The notes: generated by a model not told the origin, from the letters alone. 64,000 nt of DNA from JAGDMJ01 sp963809695 (GCA_963809695.1 CAWEKI010000008.1:248001-312000), one strand, 5' to 3'; shown: positions 1 through 9,160, counted from the stretch's first letter. Numbers and translations are program-made.

Positions 1-1
1 G

Positions 2-598
2 AACAAGGATTTCAAGATGTTCATGCTTTCCGCCGCGTTCCTCGTTGTCGGGACAATGCCGGTTGGTTTCTTTGCCGTGTATGCCCTGCGGCATTTCAAT
101 GCCGACGAGTCCATCGTGGGTGAATTCACACTCATCATGGTAGCGATCCAGATCGTCAGTGCGCTGGTCAACGGCTATCTCGCCGACCGGTATGGAAACA
201 AGGTCGTGCTGACCTTTGCAGCTGTCGCGATGGCCGGTGCAACGCTTTGGGCGCTGTTGGCTCCGACACTCTTTCTCTTCAGGTTTGTCTTTCTTTTCCT
301 GGGTATCAATATTGGCTCGGAAGTTATGACCCGCTACAACATAGCGATCGAATATGGTCCGTCGCATCAACGCTCCCTGTACATCGGTCTCATGAACACC
401 GTTCTGGCGCCGTTCTACCTCTCGGCGCTGCTTGCCGGAGCAATCAGCGACACGCTGGGGTATCCGGCCATGTTTGTCGCCGGGCTTTTCGCGTCGCTCA
501 TCGGGCTTTTCCTGCTTCACTTCCGCGTTCGCGATCCGCGTTCTATTCAGGCTGCGGGGCGTGTCCAGGCGGTCCCGCGTGCAGCGGAGATCGCATGA
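2..598 (+). CDS. MFS transporter, C-terminal part (5' end outside window)
   Basis: The reading frame is open from base 2, so this is the 3' part of a longer gene. The visible 198 residues hold about six hydrophobic segments, with a cytoplasmic-loop signature ADRYGNK after the second, like the MFS D-R-x-G-R/K loop. That fits the second six-helix half of a major facilitator transporter in the inner membrane. The tail after the last helix is short and polar. The substrate cannot be told from this half. Confidence 0.75.
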   Translation, partial: NKDFKMFMLSAAFLVVGTMPVGFFAVYALRHFNADESIVGEFTLIMVAIQIVSALVNGYLADRYGNKVVLTFAAVAMAGATLWALLAPTLFLFRFVFLFLGINIGSEVMTRYNIAIEYGPSHQRSLYIGLMNTVLAPFYLSALLAGAISDTLGYPAMFVAGLFASLIGLFLLHFRVRDPRSIQAAGRVQAVPRAAEIA

Positions 599-641
599 CC
601 CTGGCACACAGACGATCTCCGGGCTTCTGCCCCGCCTTGCG

Positions 642-670
642 TTGCTTCTCACTGCCGCTCCGGCTATATT
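642..670 (+). promoter_or_regulatory. Sigma-70-like promoter before prmC
   Basis: TTGCTT (642-647) and TATATT (665-670) are separated by exactly 17 bp in the gap after the MFS gene. Expected start of transcription is near 677, about 38 nt before the prmC ATG. The same TATATT box recurs at other gene starts in the window. Confidence 0.5.
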
Positions 671-714
671 CAAGAAGGTGTGTTGTTGGAAGCGGCGCTC
701 TTGAATGACCTGAT

Positions 715-1635
715 ATGGGACAGATAGGCACAATCGACCCGGCTCCACCACAACAATGGACGATCCTGTCGCTACTGGATTGGTCCTCCGGCTATCTCGC
801 CGGGCGCGGATTTGACGAAGCAAGGCTCCATGTTGAATTGATGCTGGCCCATGTGCTCCGCCTGAGGCGTCTTGACCTGTACCTGCAGTTCGACCGTCCG
901 CTCACCGGGCACGAAAGGGGTGAGTTTCGCGCTCTGTTTGAGAGACGGCTCAAGCATGAGCCCCTGCAGTACATTCTGGGTGAAACGGAATTCATGGGGC
1001 TGTCCCTCACCGTCGACCGGTCGGTTTTGATCCCCCGACCGGAAACGGAGCTCCTGGTCGAGCGCGCACTTGAGATTTTGAAAGTCCATGCTACACGGCG
1101 AGCTGAAGTCCTGGAGATCGGCACAGGGTCCGGGAACATCGCCGTGGCGCTTGGAGCGCTGGCGCCAGATTCCACCATCGTCTCTATCGACGTCAGTGCG
1201 GACGCTCTCAACGTTGCGGCGGGCAATGTGGCCCGTCATCACCTCACGAATGTGACCCTTGCAGAAGCAGATGTGTTCGGCGATTTTCTTCCCGATCGAA
1301 CCTTTGACATGATTATCTCAAACCCGCCTTACGTATCCAGGGATGAATTCCAGGCACTGGAGCCCGAGGTGCGGGACTTTGAGCCACCTGCCGCTGTGAC
1401 GGACAGTGCAAGCGGCCTGCTGGTGATCTCGCGCATCGTTGAAATTGCACCCTTCCGGCTCCGTCCCGGCGGCGTGCTGCTGATGGAACTGGGACACGGC
1501 CAATCGGCACAGGCGCATGAACTGTTGGACGCTTCAGGACTACTCGACATAGAGGTGCTTCCCGACTTCGCGCACATTCCGCGCGTGATTCAAGCCCGGC
1601 GACCGTCGCTGGAGGGGGGACCGGTCCGGCCATGA
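715..1635 (+). CDS. prmC: Peptide chain release factor N5-glutamine methyltransferase
   Basis: PrmC (HemK) uses S-adenosylmethionine to methylate the glutamine of the GGQ motif in release factors, tuning translation termination in the cytoplasm. The 306-residue protein has the family's alpha-helical N-terminal domain (about 1-100), a SAM-binding glycine loop LEIGTGSGN near residues 133-141, and the diagnostic NPPY catalytic motif at about 203-206. Length is normal. The ATG at 715 has no clear Shine-Dalgarno; a promoter lies at 642-670. Its stop overlaps the next start (ATGA), implying translational coupling with dtd. Confidence 0.93.
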   Translation: MGQIGTIDPAPPQQWTILSLLDWSSGYLAGRGFDEARLHVELMLAHVLRLRRLDLYLQFDRPLTGHERGEFRALFERRLKHEPLQYILGETEFMGLSLTVDRSVLIPRPETELLVERALEILKVHATRRAEVLEIGTGSGNIAVALGALAPDSTIVSIDVSADALNVAAGNVARHHLTNVTLAEADVFGDFLPDRTFDMIISNPPYVSRDEFQALEPEVRDFEPPAAVTDSASGLLVISRIVEIAPFRLRPGGVLLMELGHGQSAQAHELLDASGLLDIEVLPDFAHIPRVIQARRPSLEGGPVRP

Positions 1636-2102
1636 GAGCGCTTGTGCAGAGGGTGAAAGAAGGGACCGTGGCGATTGACGGGAAGCTTCATTCCTCGATT
1701 GGCCTCGGGTATGTCATTCTTCTCGGAATACGGAAAGGGGACACCGAAGGAGACGCGCGCTTCCTGGCCGACAAGTGTGCATCGCTCCGGGTGCTGGAAG
1801 ACCCGGCAGGGAAAATGAACCTGTCCCTTCACGATGTCGGGGGACGGGTGCTGGTGATTTCGCAGTTTACGCTCTATGGCGATGCACAGAAAGGGAATCG
1901 TCCCAGTTTCTCCGATGCTGCTCCCCCGTCGGAAGCGGAACCGCTCTATGATCTCTTTGTGGAGAGAATGACGAGTGCTCTTGGTTCTGCGTCGGTGCAG
2001 ACAGGGGTCTTTGGTGCGATGATGCAAGTGACGATCATGAATGACGGGCCGGTCACCATCCTGATTGAAAGCAACAAGTCTTCTGATCAACGACTAGAAT
2101 AA
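1632..2102 (+). CDS. dtd: D-aminoacyl-tRNA deacylase
   Basis: Dtd hydrolyses D-amino acids (and glycine) from mischarged tRNAs, a cytosolic proofreading step. The 156-residue protein has the family start MRALVQRV, the SQFTLYGD motif at about 77-84 (usual form SQFTLxAD), a following NRPSF segment, and the C-terminal Gly-cis-Pro motif in NDGPVT. Length matches the family. It overlaps prmC by 4 bp, so the two translation-quality genes form one operon. Confidence 0.94.
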   Translation: MRALVQRVKEGTVAIDGKLHSSIGLGYVILLGIRKGDTEGDARFLADKCASLRVLEDPAGKMNLSLHDVGGRVLVISQFTLYGDAQKGNRPSFSDAAPPSEAEPLYDLFVERMTSALGSASVQTGVFGAMMQVTIMNDGPVTILIESNKSSDQRLE

Positions 2103-2113
2103 GGAGCAGGACC

Positions 2114-2866
2114 ATGTTTTCCAGGACCATCCCATGGCTGTCGGCGGCGCTCGTCGTGGTATTCGCTTCCGCAACCTATGCCCAGACCAAATACTCCACC
2201 ATTCGGTCCGTGCATTTCGATGTGCGGTACATGCAAGCTGTGCCGGAAGCTGAGGCTCAACGGGTGTCGGATCTTCTGCAATCGGACTACGACAGTCTCA
2301 AGAACCAGCTCGGGCTGGACGTAAGGGCGAAGCTCGAGGTGCGGCTGTACGATTCGCCCGGGCGGTACCATTCAGAAATCAATATGGGGAGGGAGGTGCT
2401 GCCGGCAATGTACGTCCATGGCATTCTTCACGCGCTTGAGCCGTTTCCCCCCGAAGGTTTGGACAAAGCCCTGCGCTATCAGCTTGCGAGAGTCTTCCTG
2501 GAACAGACTGCGCAGCATGCCTGCCCGATTTGGCTCCGTGAAGCCTTTGCCATCCATCACTCGGGCAGAATGCTGGATCTTTCCCCACCCGGGTCGGTCG
2601 TCGTTACATCGTTTTCCGATCTGAGTCAGGACCTTGAGGAAGCCACAAATCCGGTCGAGCGCAACGACGTGGATTACGTTCTTGGACGCACGATGCAATT
2701 CTTTATTGAACGATACGGGGCGCAAAAGGCCTTTGGTGTGTTCAAAGGATTTGAGGGATCGCTCGCAATTGAGAAAGTCTTCAAGAAAGTCTTCGGAGAG
2801 GAATTCCAGGATATCGAGAAGGCATGGTCGAAGTCCGTCGCAGTCAAGCCGCGCAAACCTAAGTGA
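2114..2866 (+). CDS. Secreted peptidase-MA-like protein lacking the zinc motif
   Basis: A signal peptide (residues 1-23, ending ATYAQ) precedes a domain resembling peptidase MA-like gluzincins. In that family a helix with HExxH is followed about 20 residues later by a PxWLxEGxA segment. Here the second part is clear (CPIWLREAFAIHHSG), but the helix reads LRYQLARVF where HELTH would be, so the zinc ligands and catalytic glutamate are missing. It is probably an inactive exported relative with a binding or structural role. It lies 11 bp after dtd and overlaps the next gene (GTGA). Specific function unknown. Confidence 0.6.
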   Translation: MFSRTIPWLSAALVVVFASATYAQTKYSTIRSVHFDVRYMQAVPEAEAQRVSDLLQSDYDSLKNQLGLDVRAKLEVRLYDSPGRYHSEINMGREVLPAMYVHGILHALEPFPPEGLDKALRYQLARVFLEQTAQHACPIWLREAFAIHHSGRMLDLSPPGSVVVTSFSDLSQDLEEATNPVERNDVDYVLGRTMQFFIERYGAQKAFGVFKGFEGSLAIEKVFKKVFGEEFQDIEKAWSKSVAVKPRKPK

Positions 2867-3822
2867 CCCGGGGAGGCCCTTTGCGGGTGTTGATGTTGTT
2901 CCTTGACGGCGTTGGAATTGGGAAGCGCGACCCTGGCGTTAACGCGTTGATGTCGGCGCGCCTTCCCACTCTGCGCACAATTCTCGGAGGAGAGCTTCCC
3001 ACGCTCGGCCGGCGTATGGTAGCAGGGTCACAGGCCATTGCTCTTCCGCTGGATGCAACGCTCGGAGTTGCCGGCCTTCCGCAGAGCGGCACAGGCCAGA
3101 CGGCCCTTTTTGCCGGAGTGAATGCCGCCCGTGTTGCAGGTAAGCACTTTGGCCCCTATCCGTATTCCACGCTCAGGCCGATTATAGAGCGCAGGAACAT
3201 CTTCAGGCGTTTGCGGGACTCCGGGTACACGGCATGCTTTGCGAATGCATTCCCGAAAAGATTCTTTGACTACATGAAGCTGCACGGGTCTCGCCTTTCG
3301 GTCACGGCCCTTTCCTGCACGGTGACCGGAATTCCGTTGTTGCGCGGCGCTGACCTCCTTGCCGGGCGAGCTATTTCGGCGGACATTACCAACGAAGGGT
3401 GGAAGCATCTCGGGTATCCGGAGATCGGGCCCGTGGAGCCGGCAGAAGCCGGACGGCGCCTCGCGAAGATTTCCGCCGGACATAGTTTTGTCCTTTTTGA
3501 GTACTGGAAGACAGATTATGCGGGGCATTCGCGGAACATGGAAGAGGCGATTCGGGTCCTGGAGCGGTTCGACGCAATGCTGGGAGGAGTACTCGATTCT
3601 CTTGACTCTGTGCGGACCCTGCTTGTCATCACAAGCGACCATGGAAATATCGAGGACATGTCCGTGAAGACACACACGCGGCATCCTGTGCCCTTGATCC
3701 TGTACGGGCATAAGCACAGAGAGATCGCCGCGCTGCTTCAGGAGAAGTCTCACCCATCGCTGCCGCATCTTACTCCTGCCATCATGAAGATTCTCACCGA
3801 AAGCCGGCCGAGGCATTCGTGA
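2863..3822 (+). CDS. Alkaline-phosphatase/iPGM-superfamily metalloenzyme
   Basis: The 319-residue protein starts at GTG 2863, overlapping the previous stop. It has the alkaline-phosphatase superfamily metal motifs: an N-terminal aspartate in LFLDGVGIG (about 12-20), a nucleophile loop PQSGTGQTALF near 73-83, and TSDHGNIED (about 257-265) with a later THTRHPVP histidine region. This matches independent phosphoglycerate mutases and phosphopentomutases, but the protein is shorter than classical iPGM (about 510 residues) and lacks room for its second domain. It probably acts on a phosphorylated metabolite; the substrate cannot be assigned. Confidence 0.7.
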   Translation: MTRGGPLRVLMLFLDGVGIGKRDPGVNALMSARLPTLRTILGGELPTLGRRMVAGSQAIALPLDATLGVAGLPQSGTGQTALFAGVNAARVAGKHFGPYPYSTLRPIIERRNIFRRLRDSGYTACFANAFPKRFFDYMKLHGSRLSVTALSCTVTGIPLLRGADLLAGRAISADITNEGWKHLGYPEIGPVEPAEAGRRLAKISAGHSFVLFEYWKTDYAGHSRNMEEAIRVLERFDAMLGGVLDSLDSVRTLLVITSDHGNIEDMSVKTHTRHPVPLILYGHKHREIAALLQEKSHPSLPHLTPAIMKILTESRPRHS

Positions 3823-3849
3823 GGGGACGTGTTTCCCGGCTCTGCTCCC

Positions 3850-3867
3850 GCCAGGCTTATGCCTGGC
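3850..3867 (+). terminator. Short hairpin between metalloenzyme gene and comEC
   Basis: A perfect 7-bp stem (GCCAGGC, loop TTAT, GCCTGGC) lies 27 bp after the stop at 3822 and is followed only by ATTTGCC. It could end the upstream transcript, but the weak T tract makes this tentative. The next gene has its own strong Shine-Dalgarno (TAGGAGG). Confidence 0.4.
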
Positions 3868-3962
3868 ATTTGCCACGCTCTTGCCCCGCATCGGGAATTT
3901 TTAAGCACACCTCCTCGTAAATCCGCCCGTCCCACAGTAGTAATAGGTAGGAGGAAGGGACG

Positions 3963-6383
3963 ATGCGGTGCGTGAACCATCATTCTCTGCCCGCCTTCAA
4001 AATGGGCGTGCTTCTGTGTGCGGGAATTCTCGCGGGCAGCAGACTTCCGGCTTCAGGCATCTGCCTCGCGCTGCTGGTCGCGCTGTTCGCCTTCGTCTCA
4101 TTCCTTCTCTTTTTCTTCCTGGTTTTTCATCCCGGTTGTTCGAAATGGATCCTTACGCTGCTGGCCGCACTCATCTGCTTCCTGGGAGGAGCAGCCAAGA
4201 TCGCTTCGGATCGTGGGCGGTCTGTCACCTTGCCCGACTCTCTTTCCCGTCAGACGCTGGTTGTGGGGTGGATTCAGGAAGCGGCGTCCGTCGTCAATGG
4301 CCGGGTCCGGCTGGCAGTGCGGTCGCAGGCCCTCGTGCGGAATGGAAACCAGAGCCCCTTCCGGGCAAACCTGCTGGTCACGTTGATCCCGTCCGCGCAT
4401 GACTCCGGATCTCTTCGCCTTGAGTACGGCATGACGATTCTTCTGCACGGTGCACTAGAGCCCCCAACGGAAGAACGCAACCCCGGTGAATTCAGCCCGC
4501 GCGAGTATTACGAGGCAAACGGGGTATCGCTTTTGATGACCGTTCGGGGAGCAGAACGGGTGATCGTGCTCGACAGTGGCGGCGGCTCCTGGCTCATGCG
4601 GGCCCTGATTATTCCCGTCCGCCGCGGGATGCTTGCATTGATCGACAGCACTGTCGGCGGAGAAGAAGGCGAATTTCTGAAAGGGTTGATGATCGGAGAT
4701 CGCAACGGGATTTCCCAGGCAACACGGCAGGCATTCGTCAACTCCGGCGTTGCACACGTTCTGGCAGTGTCTGGTTCGAATGTCGCCGTCGTCGCGGGGA
4801 TCTTCATGCTTCTGTTCGAACTGTTCAGACTTCCCGGCAGGATGCGCACGATAGCGGTGCTGGCCGGGCTCCTGGCCTATATGGTCCTGACGGGCAACCA
4901 GCCGCCGGTGGTCCGTGCTACGATCATGGCGTTTGTCTTTTTTCTTGCCAGGCTGTTTCAGCTCAAGAGCAACCCCTACAATGCCATGGGAGTGGCAGTA
5001 CTCATCGTTCTGGGGATCGATGCGCGGCAGATGTTCGACATTGGATTCCAGCTGTCCTTTGGCGCGGTGCTCTCCATCATCTATTTCTACCCGAAGGCGA
5101 ATGCCTGGATCTCTCTGCTGCCTGCCAATGCCTGGTGGCAACACGCCATCGTCTGGCTCTCGCGTGTCTGTGCCGTTTCACTCGTTGCGACGTTGGGAAC
5201 TCTCCCGCTTACCGCGGTTTCTTTCGGAAGGGTGTCTGTCATTGGAATCGCAGCGAACATTATTGTGATCCCCTCGGTCGAACTGAGCGTGGTGTTGGGC
5301 TTTGCCACCGCTTGCGCAAGCCTTGGCAGCCAGTGGGTGGCAGAGACCTACGCGGCGGTGAACGGTCTCTTACTCACCTGGACCTTGGGGACAATCAAAG
5401 CCGCGGGCAACATGTCGTTCGCCTACATTGATACAACAACATTCGCTCCGATCGACTCGCTGCCGTTCTATGTCGCCCTCTTTCTCGCGTTTAACCACGC
5501 GGGCCGGTCGCTGGTCCACGGTACAATCGCACTCCTTCTGGCGCTGAATCTTGCGGTGTTTGGCCCTCGTGGCGCCGCCTCAATGATGGGGCGGGGCCTG
5601 ATGAGGGTGAGCTTTATTGACGTTGGACAGGGGGATGCTATCCTGGCCGAAATGCCGGAGGGGAAGGCGGTCCTCGTTGACGCCGGACCACGGTCATGGC
5701 AGTTCGACGCAGGGGAGAAAATTGTGACCCCGTTTTTAAAACGCCGCGGGATAACCACGATTGACCTGCTCGTGATCTCGCACGGACACAACGATCACGC
5801 CGGTGGTGTGGCGAGCGTGTTGCAGAACTTCCGGGTGAAACGCGTGGCTGCACTTGGCGGGCTGCCTGCCGCGTTGACCGCCTTGAAAAATTCACGGATG
5901 TGTCCCGCCCAATGGTGCGATTCGGTCCATGCCGGGACGTTCCTCATGGACTCTTCCAATGCGCGCTTCTATGCCTTCTATCCGTTGGACGTGCGCACTC
6001 ATGCGGCTGCTGATACCGCGTCGGACAACCGGTGCATCGTGTTCAAACTGCAGTACGGGGCCGTGTCATTTCTCTTTACGGGCGACGCCGACGCTTCGGC
6101 AGAAGCGGAACTCGTTGAGGCCTACGGCACGATGCTCCGGTCGAGTGTGCTCAAGGCGGGCCATCATGGCAGCAACACAAGCAGTACGGAACGGTTCCTG
6201 GAGGCTGTCGGCCCGTCAGCAGTGGTCATCTCTGTTGGGAGGAACAACAAATTCCATCACCCCTCACCCCGGGTGGTCGAGCGAATCACGGCCAGATGCG
6301 GATCACCCGCAAGAACCGACGAGGAAGGTGCGGTCATGTACGACACCGATGGGATCACGGTTTGGAGGTTCAACTGGCGGTGA
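3963..6383 (+). CDS. comEC: ComEC/Rec2 DNA-uptake channel protein
   Basis: ComEC carries single-stranded transforming DNA across the inner membrane. The 806-residue protein has hydrophobic N-terminal helices and a DUF4131-like region (to about 200), a polytopic competence domain (about 230-530, with the typical HVLAVSGSNVA), and a C-terminal metallo-beta-lactamase domain with SHGHNDHAGG at about 606-615, a GDAD segment and KAGHHGSN. All domains and motif residues look intact and length is normal. AGGAGG lies just before the ATG. The gene supports a natural transformation route; a helix-hairpin-helix protein lies at 60.1 kb. Confidence 0.93.
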   Translation: MRCVNHHSLPAFKMGVLLCAGILAGSRLPASGICLALLVALFAFVSFLLFFFLVFHPGCSKWILTLLAALICFLGGAAKIASDRGRSVTLPDSLSRQTLVVGWIQEAASVVNGRVRLAVRSQALVRNGNQSPFRANLLVTLIPSAHDSGSLRLEYGMTILLHGALEPPTEERNPGEFSPREYYEANGVSLLMTVRGAERVIVLDSGGGSWLMRALIIPVRRGMLALIDSTVGGEEGEFLKGLMIGDRNGISQATRQAFVNSGVAHVLAVSGSNVAVVAGIFMLLFELFRLPGRMRTIAVLAGLLAYMVLTGNQPPVVRATIMAFVFFLARLFQLKSNPYNAMGVAVLIVLGIDARQMFDIGFQLSFGAVLSIIYFYPKANAWISLLPANAWWQHAIVWLSRVCAVSLVATLGTLPLTAVSFGRVSVIGIAANIIVIPSVELSVVLGFATACASLGSQWVAETYAAVNGLLLTWTLGTIKAAGNMSFAYIDTTTFAPIDSLPFYVALFLAFNHAGRSLVHGTIALLLALNLAVFGPRGAASMMGRGLMRVSFIDVGQGDAILAEMPEGKAVLVDAGPRSWQFDAGEKIVTPFLKRRGITTIDLLVISHGHNDHAGGVASVLQNFRVKRVAALGGLPAALTALKNSRMCPAQWCDSVHAGTFLMDSSNARFYAFYPLDVRTHAAADTASDNRCIVFKLQYGAVSFLFTGDADASAEAELVEAYGTMLRSSVLKAGHHGSNTSSTERFLEAVGPSAVVISVGRNNKFHHPSPRVVERITARCGSPARTDEEGAVMYDTDGITVWRFNWR

Positions 6384-6436
6384 ACTCAACCCGCACCCCT
6401 TTCCCCCCCGGGGCCGGAGGAGAGGGACAAGTTCCA

Positions 6437-7291
6437 ATGCGCTTGATTCTAGCCCCCCGGTTGGTTATGTTTGGTGCCATGGTTACCAAGCGTCATCTCA
6501 GGGATCTCCAGGATCTCCGAAAAAAGAAATCGCGTGAGGAGCAGGGCCGGTTTCTCATTGAGGGGCTGAGAATGATAGAGGAGGCCGCAGAATCCGACTT
6601 CGAACTCCAGGAAGTGCTTTTCACTGAGGCTTTCGCCGGCAGCGAACCGGGACGGAGCATGCTGGAGAAACTCCGCCGAAAAGGCCCCGTCTTGAACGTG
6701 ATCACCGGGAGGGATATCGAAGCAATCTCTGATACGGTCACTGCGCAGGGAATCGTTGCCGTAGTGACTGCCCGAGGGTTCGACGTAGAGTCCATGTTGC
6801 AGCCCGGCAAGCGTTCCCTGCTTGTGGGACTTGACGCCGTCGCTGATCCAGGGAACCTCGGATCGATGATTCGAACCTGTGATTGGTTCGGGGTCAACGG
6901 GATGGTGATCGGGCAGGACTCCGTCGAACTTTATAACCCTAAGGTCCTGCGGTCGACCATGGGGGGGATATTCCATCTTCCAATCGTCGAAAACGTGAAT
7001 CTTCCCACCGTCATCGGTCGCATGAAAAACTCCGGGTACACCGTCTATGTTGCAGATGTATCAGGCGAAGTCTACGCCGAAGATGCGCGGTATGCCGATC
7101 GGGCGTTCATCATCCTGGGGAACGAGGCGCGCGGGGCCGCCCCTTCGCTGAAACATTCCGCGGACGTGCGCGTTGCGATCCGCCGCCACGGATTGGCCGA
7201 ATCCCTGAACGTGGGGGTCGCGTGCGGCGTCCTGCTCTCGGCTCTCAGGATGGTGTCGGCGGCTGGCGGGCGGAATGTTGTCCATCCCTGA
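6437..7291 (+). CDS. SpoU/TrmH-family 2'-O-ribose RNA methyltransferase
   Basis: SPOUT-class enzymes methylate a ribose 2'-OH in rRNA or tRNA using SAM. An N-terminal substrate-binding region (RFLIEGLRMIEEA) precedes the knotted SPOUT domain with all three motifs: NLGSMIRTC, IILGNEARG and LAESLNVGVA. It resembles RlmB/TsnR-type rRNA methyltransferases; the exact target is unknown. The frame stays open upstream into comEC. The ATG at 6437 is chosen because GGAGGAGAGGG lies before it; an alternative is 6479, which fits family N-termini but has no good ribosome site. Confidence 0.87.
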   Translation: MRLILAPRLVMFGAMVTKRHLRDLQDLRKKKSREEQGRFLIEGLRMIEEAAESDFELQEVLFTEAFAGSEPGRSMLEKLRRKGPVLNVITGRDIEAISDTVTAQGIVAVVTARGFDVESMLQPGKRSLLVGLDAVADPGNLGSMIRTCDWFGVNGMVIGQDSVELYNPKVLRSTMGGIFHLPIVENVNLPTVIGRMKNSGYTVYVADVSGEVYAEDARYADRAFIILGNEARGAAPSLKHSADVRVAIRRHGLAESLNVGVACGVLLSALRMVSAAGGRNVVHP

Positions 7292-7307
7292 CAGGAAGGA
7301 AGATCGC

Positions 7308-7901
7308 ATGGCGGGTTTGGGAAGGCGTCTCAACGTGTGGCTGGAACAGTTTGCTTCGCGCCCCTACGCCACGAGCCTGCTCTTTGTTGTCGCATTGATC
7401 GAAGGTTCGATCGCTCCTCTCCCGCCTGACATTCCTTTCATCGCCCTGAGCGTAGCTCGGCCAAGGCGGTCTTTTCTTTACGGCAGTATCTGTATTGCAG
7501 GCTCTGCTGCCGGTGCTGTGGCCGGGTACTTCATCGGATCGTTATTGTACGAGTCGGTGGGACAAGGCATTGTCGCCTTTTATCACGTCGAGGATCAGAT
7601 TGCCACATTGCTCCAGCACTACCGGGAGAATGCATGGCTGACGTTGATCCTTGCAGGCTTCACTTCCATTCCATTCTGTATTTTCACCATCGCAGCGGGC
7701 TTTCACCAGACACTTGATCTCGGAACGCTTTTTCTGGCTGCCCTCGCAGGACGTGCGATCCGCTTCTATCTCCTTTCGGGGATCCTGTTCATTTTCGGGG
7801 GAACCGCGCGGCGCGCGCTGGAGCGTTCTCTGATTATCGTGCCGGTTGTGATGGTAATCCTTCTGGTGCTCGGGTTCGTGCTGGGCAGAAAAGTCCTGTA
7901 A
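7308..7901 (+). CDS. VTT/SNARE-associated (YqaA/DedA-like) membrane protein
   Basis: The 197-residue protein is almost entirely hydrophobic with about five membrane segments and resembles the VTT (DedA/YqaA/TMEM41) group. These inner-membrane proteins are linked to lipid carrier or phospholipid translocation. Visible family features are the PLPPDIPFIALS re-entrant-type segment (about 35-46) and GYFIGSLLYE. The ATG at 7308 follows GGAAGGAAG; an in-frame ATG at 7275 would overlap the previous gene and adds a charged non-family leader. It is 16 bp after the methyltransferase gene and 4 bp before the next. Confidence 0.72.
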   Translation: MAGLGRRLNVWLEQFASRPYATSLLFVVALIEGSIAPLPPDIPFIALSVARPRRSFLYGSICIAGSAAGAVAGYFIGSLLYESVGQGIVAFYHVEDQIATLLQHYRENAWLTLILAGFTSIPFCIFTIAAGFHQTLDLGTLFLAALAGRAIRFYLLSGILFIFGGTARRALERSLIIVPVVMVILLVLGFVLGRKVL

Positions 7902-7905
7902 AACA

Positions 7906-8640
7906 ATGATCAGCAAGGATCGAAAACGACGAACGCAGGTCTCGCTCGCCCGCATCATTTCAAAACTTGGCGTCGCATCGCGTGCCGAGGCCTGTCGCAT
8001 GGTCCGGGAAGGGATCATCGAGGTGAATGGCAAGACCGTCCGCGATCCGGATTGCTGGCTTGACCCTCGCGTGGACCGGATATCGCGGAAAGGGCGGCTC
8101 CTCACAAGCCGTGAAAAGATCTACCTGGTTCTGCACAAGCCTGCCGGCGTCGTGACGACGCGATCGGATGAACGGGGAAGAAGGACAGTGTATGATCTAT
8201 TGCCCCCGGATTTCCCATGGGTCTTTCCCGTGGGTCGTCTCGACAAGGAGTCCTCGGGACTCCTCCTTATGACCAATGACACTGCGTTTGGCGAAATGGT
8301 GACCAGTCCCGCGGCGAAAGTTGAGAAGAGGTACCGGGTTGTCCTGAACCGTCCCCTTGCCGGCCCGGACAGAACGCAGATGGAAGCCGGAATGACCCTT
8401 TCTAATGGGACTGTTCTGGCCGGCGCGAGTGTGCTTCCGAAGTCCGGACCGGCGGAGTATGAGATGAGCATCTGGGAAGGGAAGAACCGGCAGATCAGAA
8501 GAATGTGTGAAACCCTTGGCTATGAAGTACTGAGGCTTCACCGTCTCGGTATCGGTGGTATCCGGCTTGGAGGACTGGAAGAAGGGAAGTACAGGAGCCT
8601 CGCGCCGAAGGAGCGCACGTCACTACTGACTCACAATTGA
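7906..8640 (+). CDS. RsuA/RluB-family rRNA pseudouridine synthase (first of two)
   Basis: Converts uridine to pseudouridine in rRNA. An N-terminal S4 RNA-binding domain (LARIISKLGVASRAEA, about 14-75) is followed by the catalytic domain with GRLDKESSGLLL; Asp113 is the expected catalytic residue. ENRQIRRM-type closing motif is present as KNRQIRRMCETLGYEV. The 244-residue length fits RsuA/RluB/RluE/RluF; which position it modifies cannot be read from sequence. A paralogue lies at 16898-17659. Confidence 0.88.
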   Translation: MISKDRKRRTQVSLARIISKLGVASRAEACRMVREGIIEVNGKTVRDPDCWLDPRVDRISRKGRLLTSREKIYLVLHKPAGVVTTRSDERGRRTVYDLLPPDFPWVFPVGRLDKESSGLLLMTNDTAFGEMVTSPAAKVEKRYRVVLNRPLAGPDRTQMEAGMTLSNGTVLAGASVLPKSGPAEYEMSIWEGKNRQIRRMCETLGYEVLRLHRLGIGGIRLGGLEEGKYRSLAPKERTSLLTHN

Positions 8641-8655
8641 ACTGGCATCAGGGCC

Positions 8656-9126
8656 ATGGCCCAGGTTGTTTCGCGCATCGTGGAGGTATGCATCTTCCGT
8701 TTCACAGGAGACGCGGTGGAATATCTTTTGCTGAAGCGGGCAGCGGAGGACCTGCTCTATCCCGGAATATGGCAGTGGGTTACCGGCGCTATCCTGGAAG
8801 GGGAAAAATCGGTGGATGCGGCCCTCCGGGAATTCCGAGAAGAGACAGGGCTGACGGCAGAACGATTGTGGATTGTTCCCCATATAACGATGTTCTATGA
8901 ATCCGTGCATGACCATGTGCATCTTAATCCCCTCTTTGCCGTACAGGTGGAACAGGGGGTGGATCCTGTGCTGAGCCCGGAGCATGAGGAGTTTCGTTGG
9001 CTGCGGTACGCGGAAGCCCGCCAGCGGCTCGTCTGGCCGGGGCAACGGGAAGGGCTGGAGATGGTGGAACGTTTCATCGTCAGGGGAGATGAGGGAGCAG
9101 GGCTTCTCGAAACCACGTGGAAGTGA
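8656..9126 (+). CDS. Nudix hydrolase
   Basis: A 156-residue Nudix-fold pyrophosphohydrolase. The Nudix box beginning at Gly44 is a perfect match to G-x5-E-x7-R-E-U-x-E-E-x-G-U (GAILEGE, then REFREETGL), so Mg2+-dependent hydrolysis of a nucleoside-diphosphate-linked substrate is expected. The protein is a single domain, with no extra substrate-specifying module, so the substrate (damaged nucleotide, dinucleoside polyphosphate or other) cannot be named. It lies 15 bp after the pseudouridine synthase and is followed by a promoter at 9161-9189. Confidence 0.88.
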   Translation: MAQVVSRIVEVCIFRFTGDAVEYLLLKRAAEDLLYPGIWQWVTGAILEGEKSVDAALREFREETGLTAERLWIVPHITMFYESVHDHVHLNPLFAVQVEQGVDPVLSPEHEEFRWLRYAEARQRLVWPGQREGLEMVERFIVRGDEGAGLLETTWK

Positions 9127-9160
9127 AGAATTGAGCGCTGAAAGTTAAGAGTGCCTTCCC

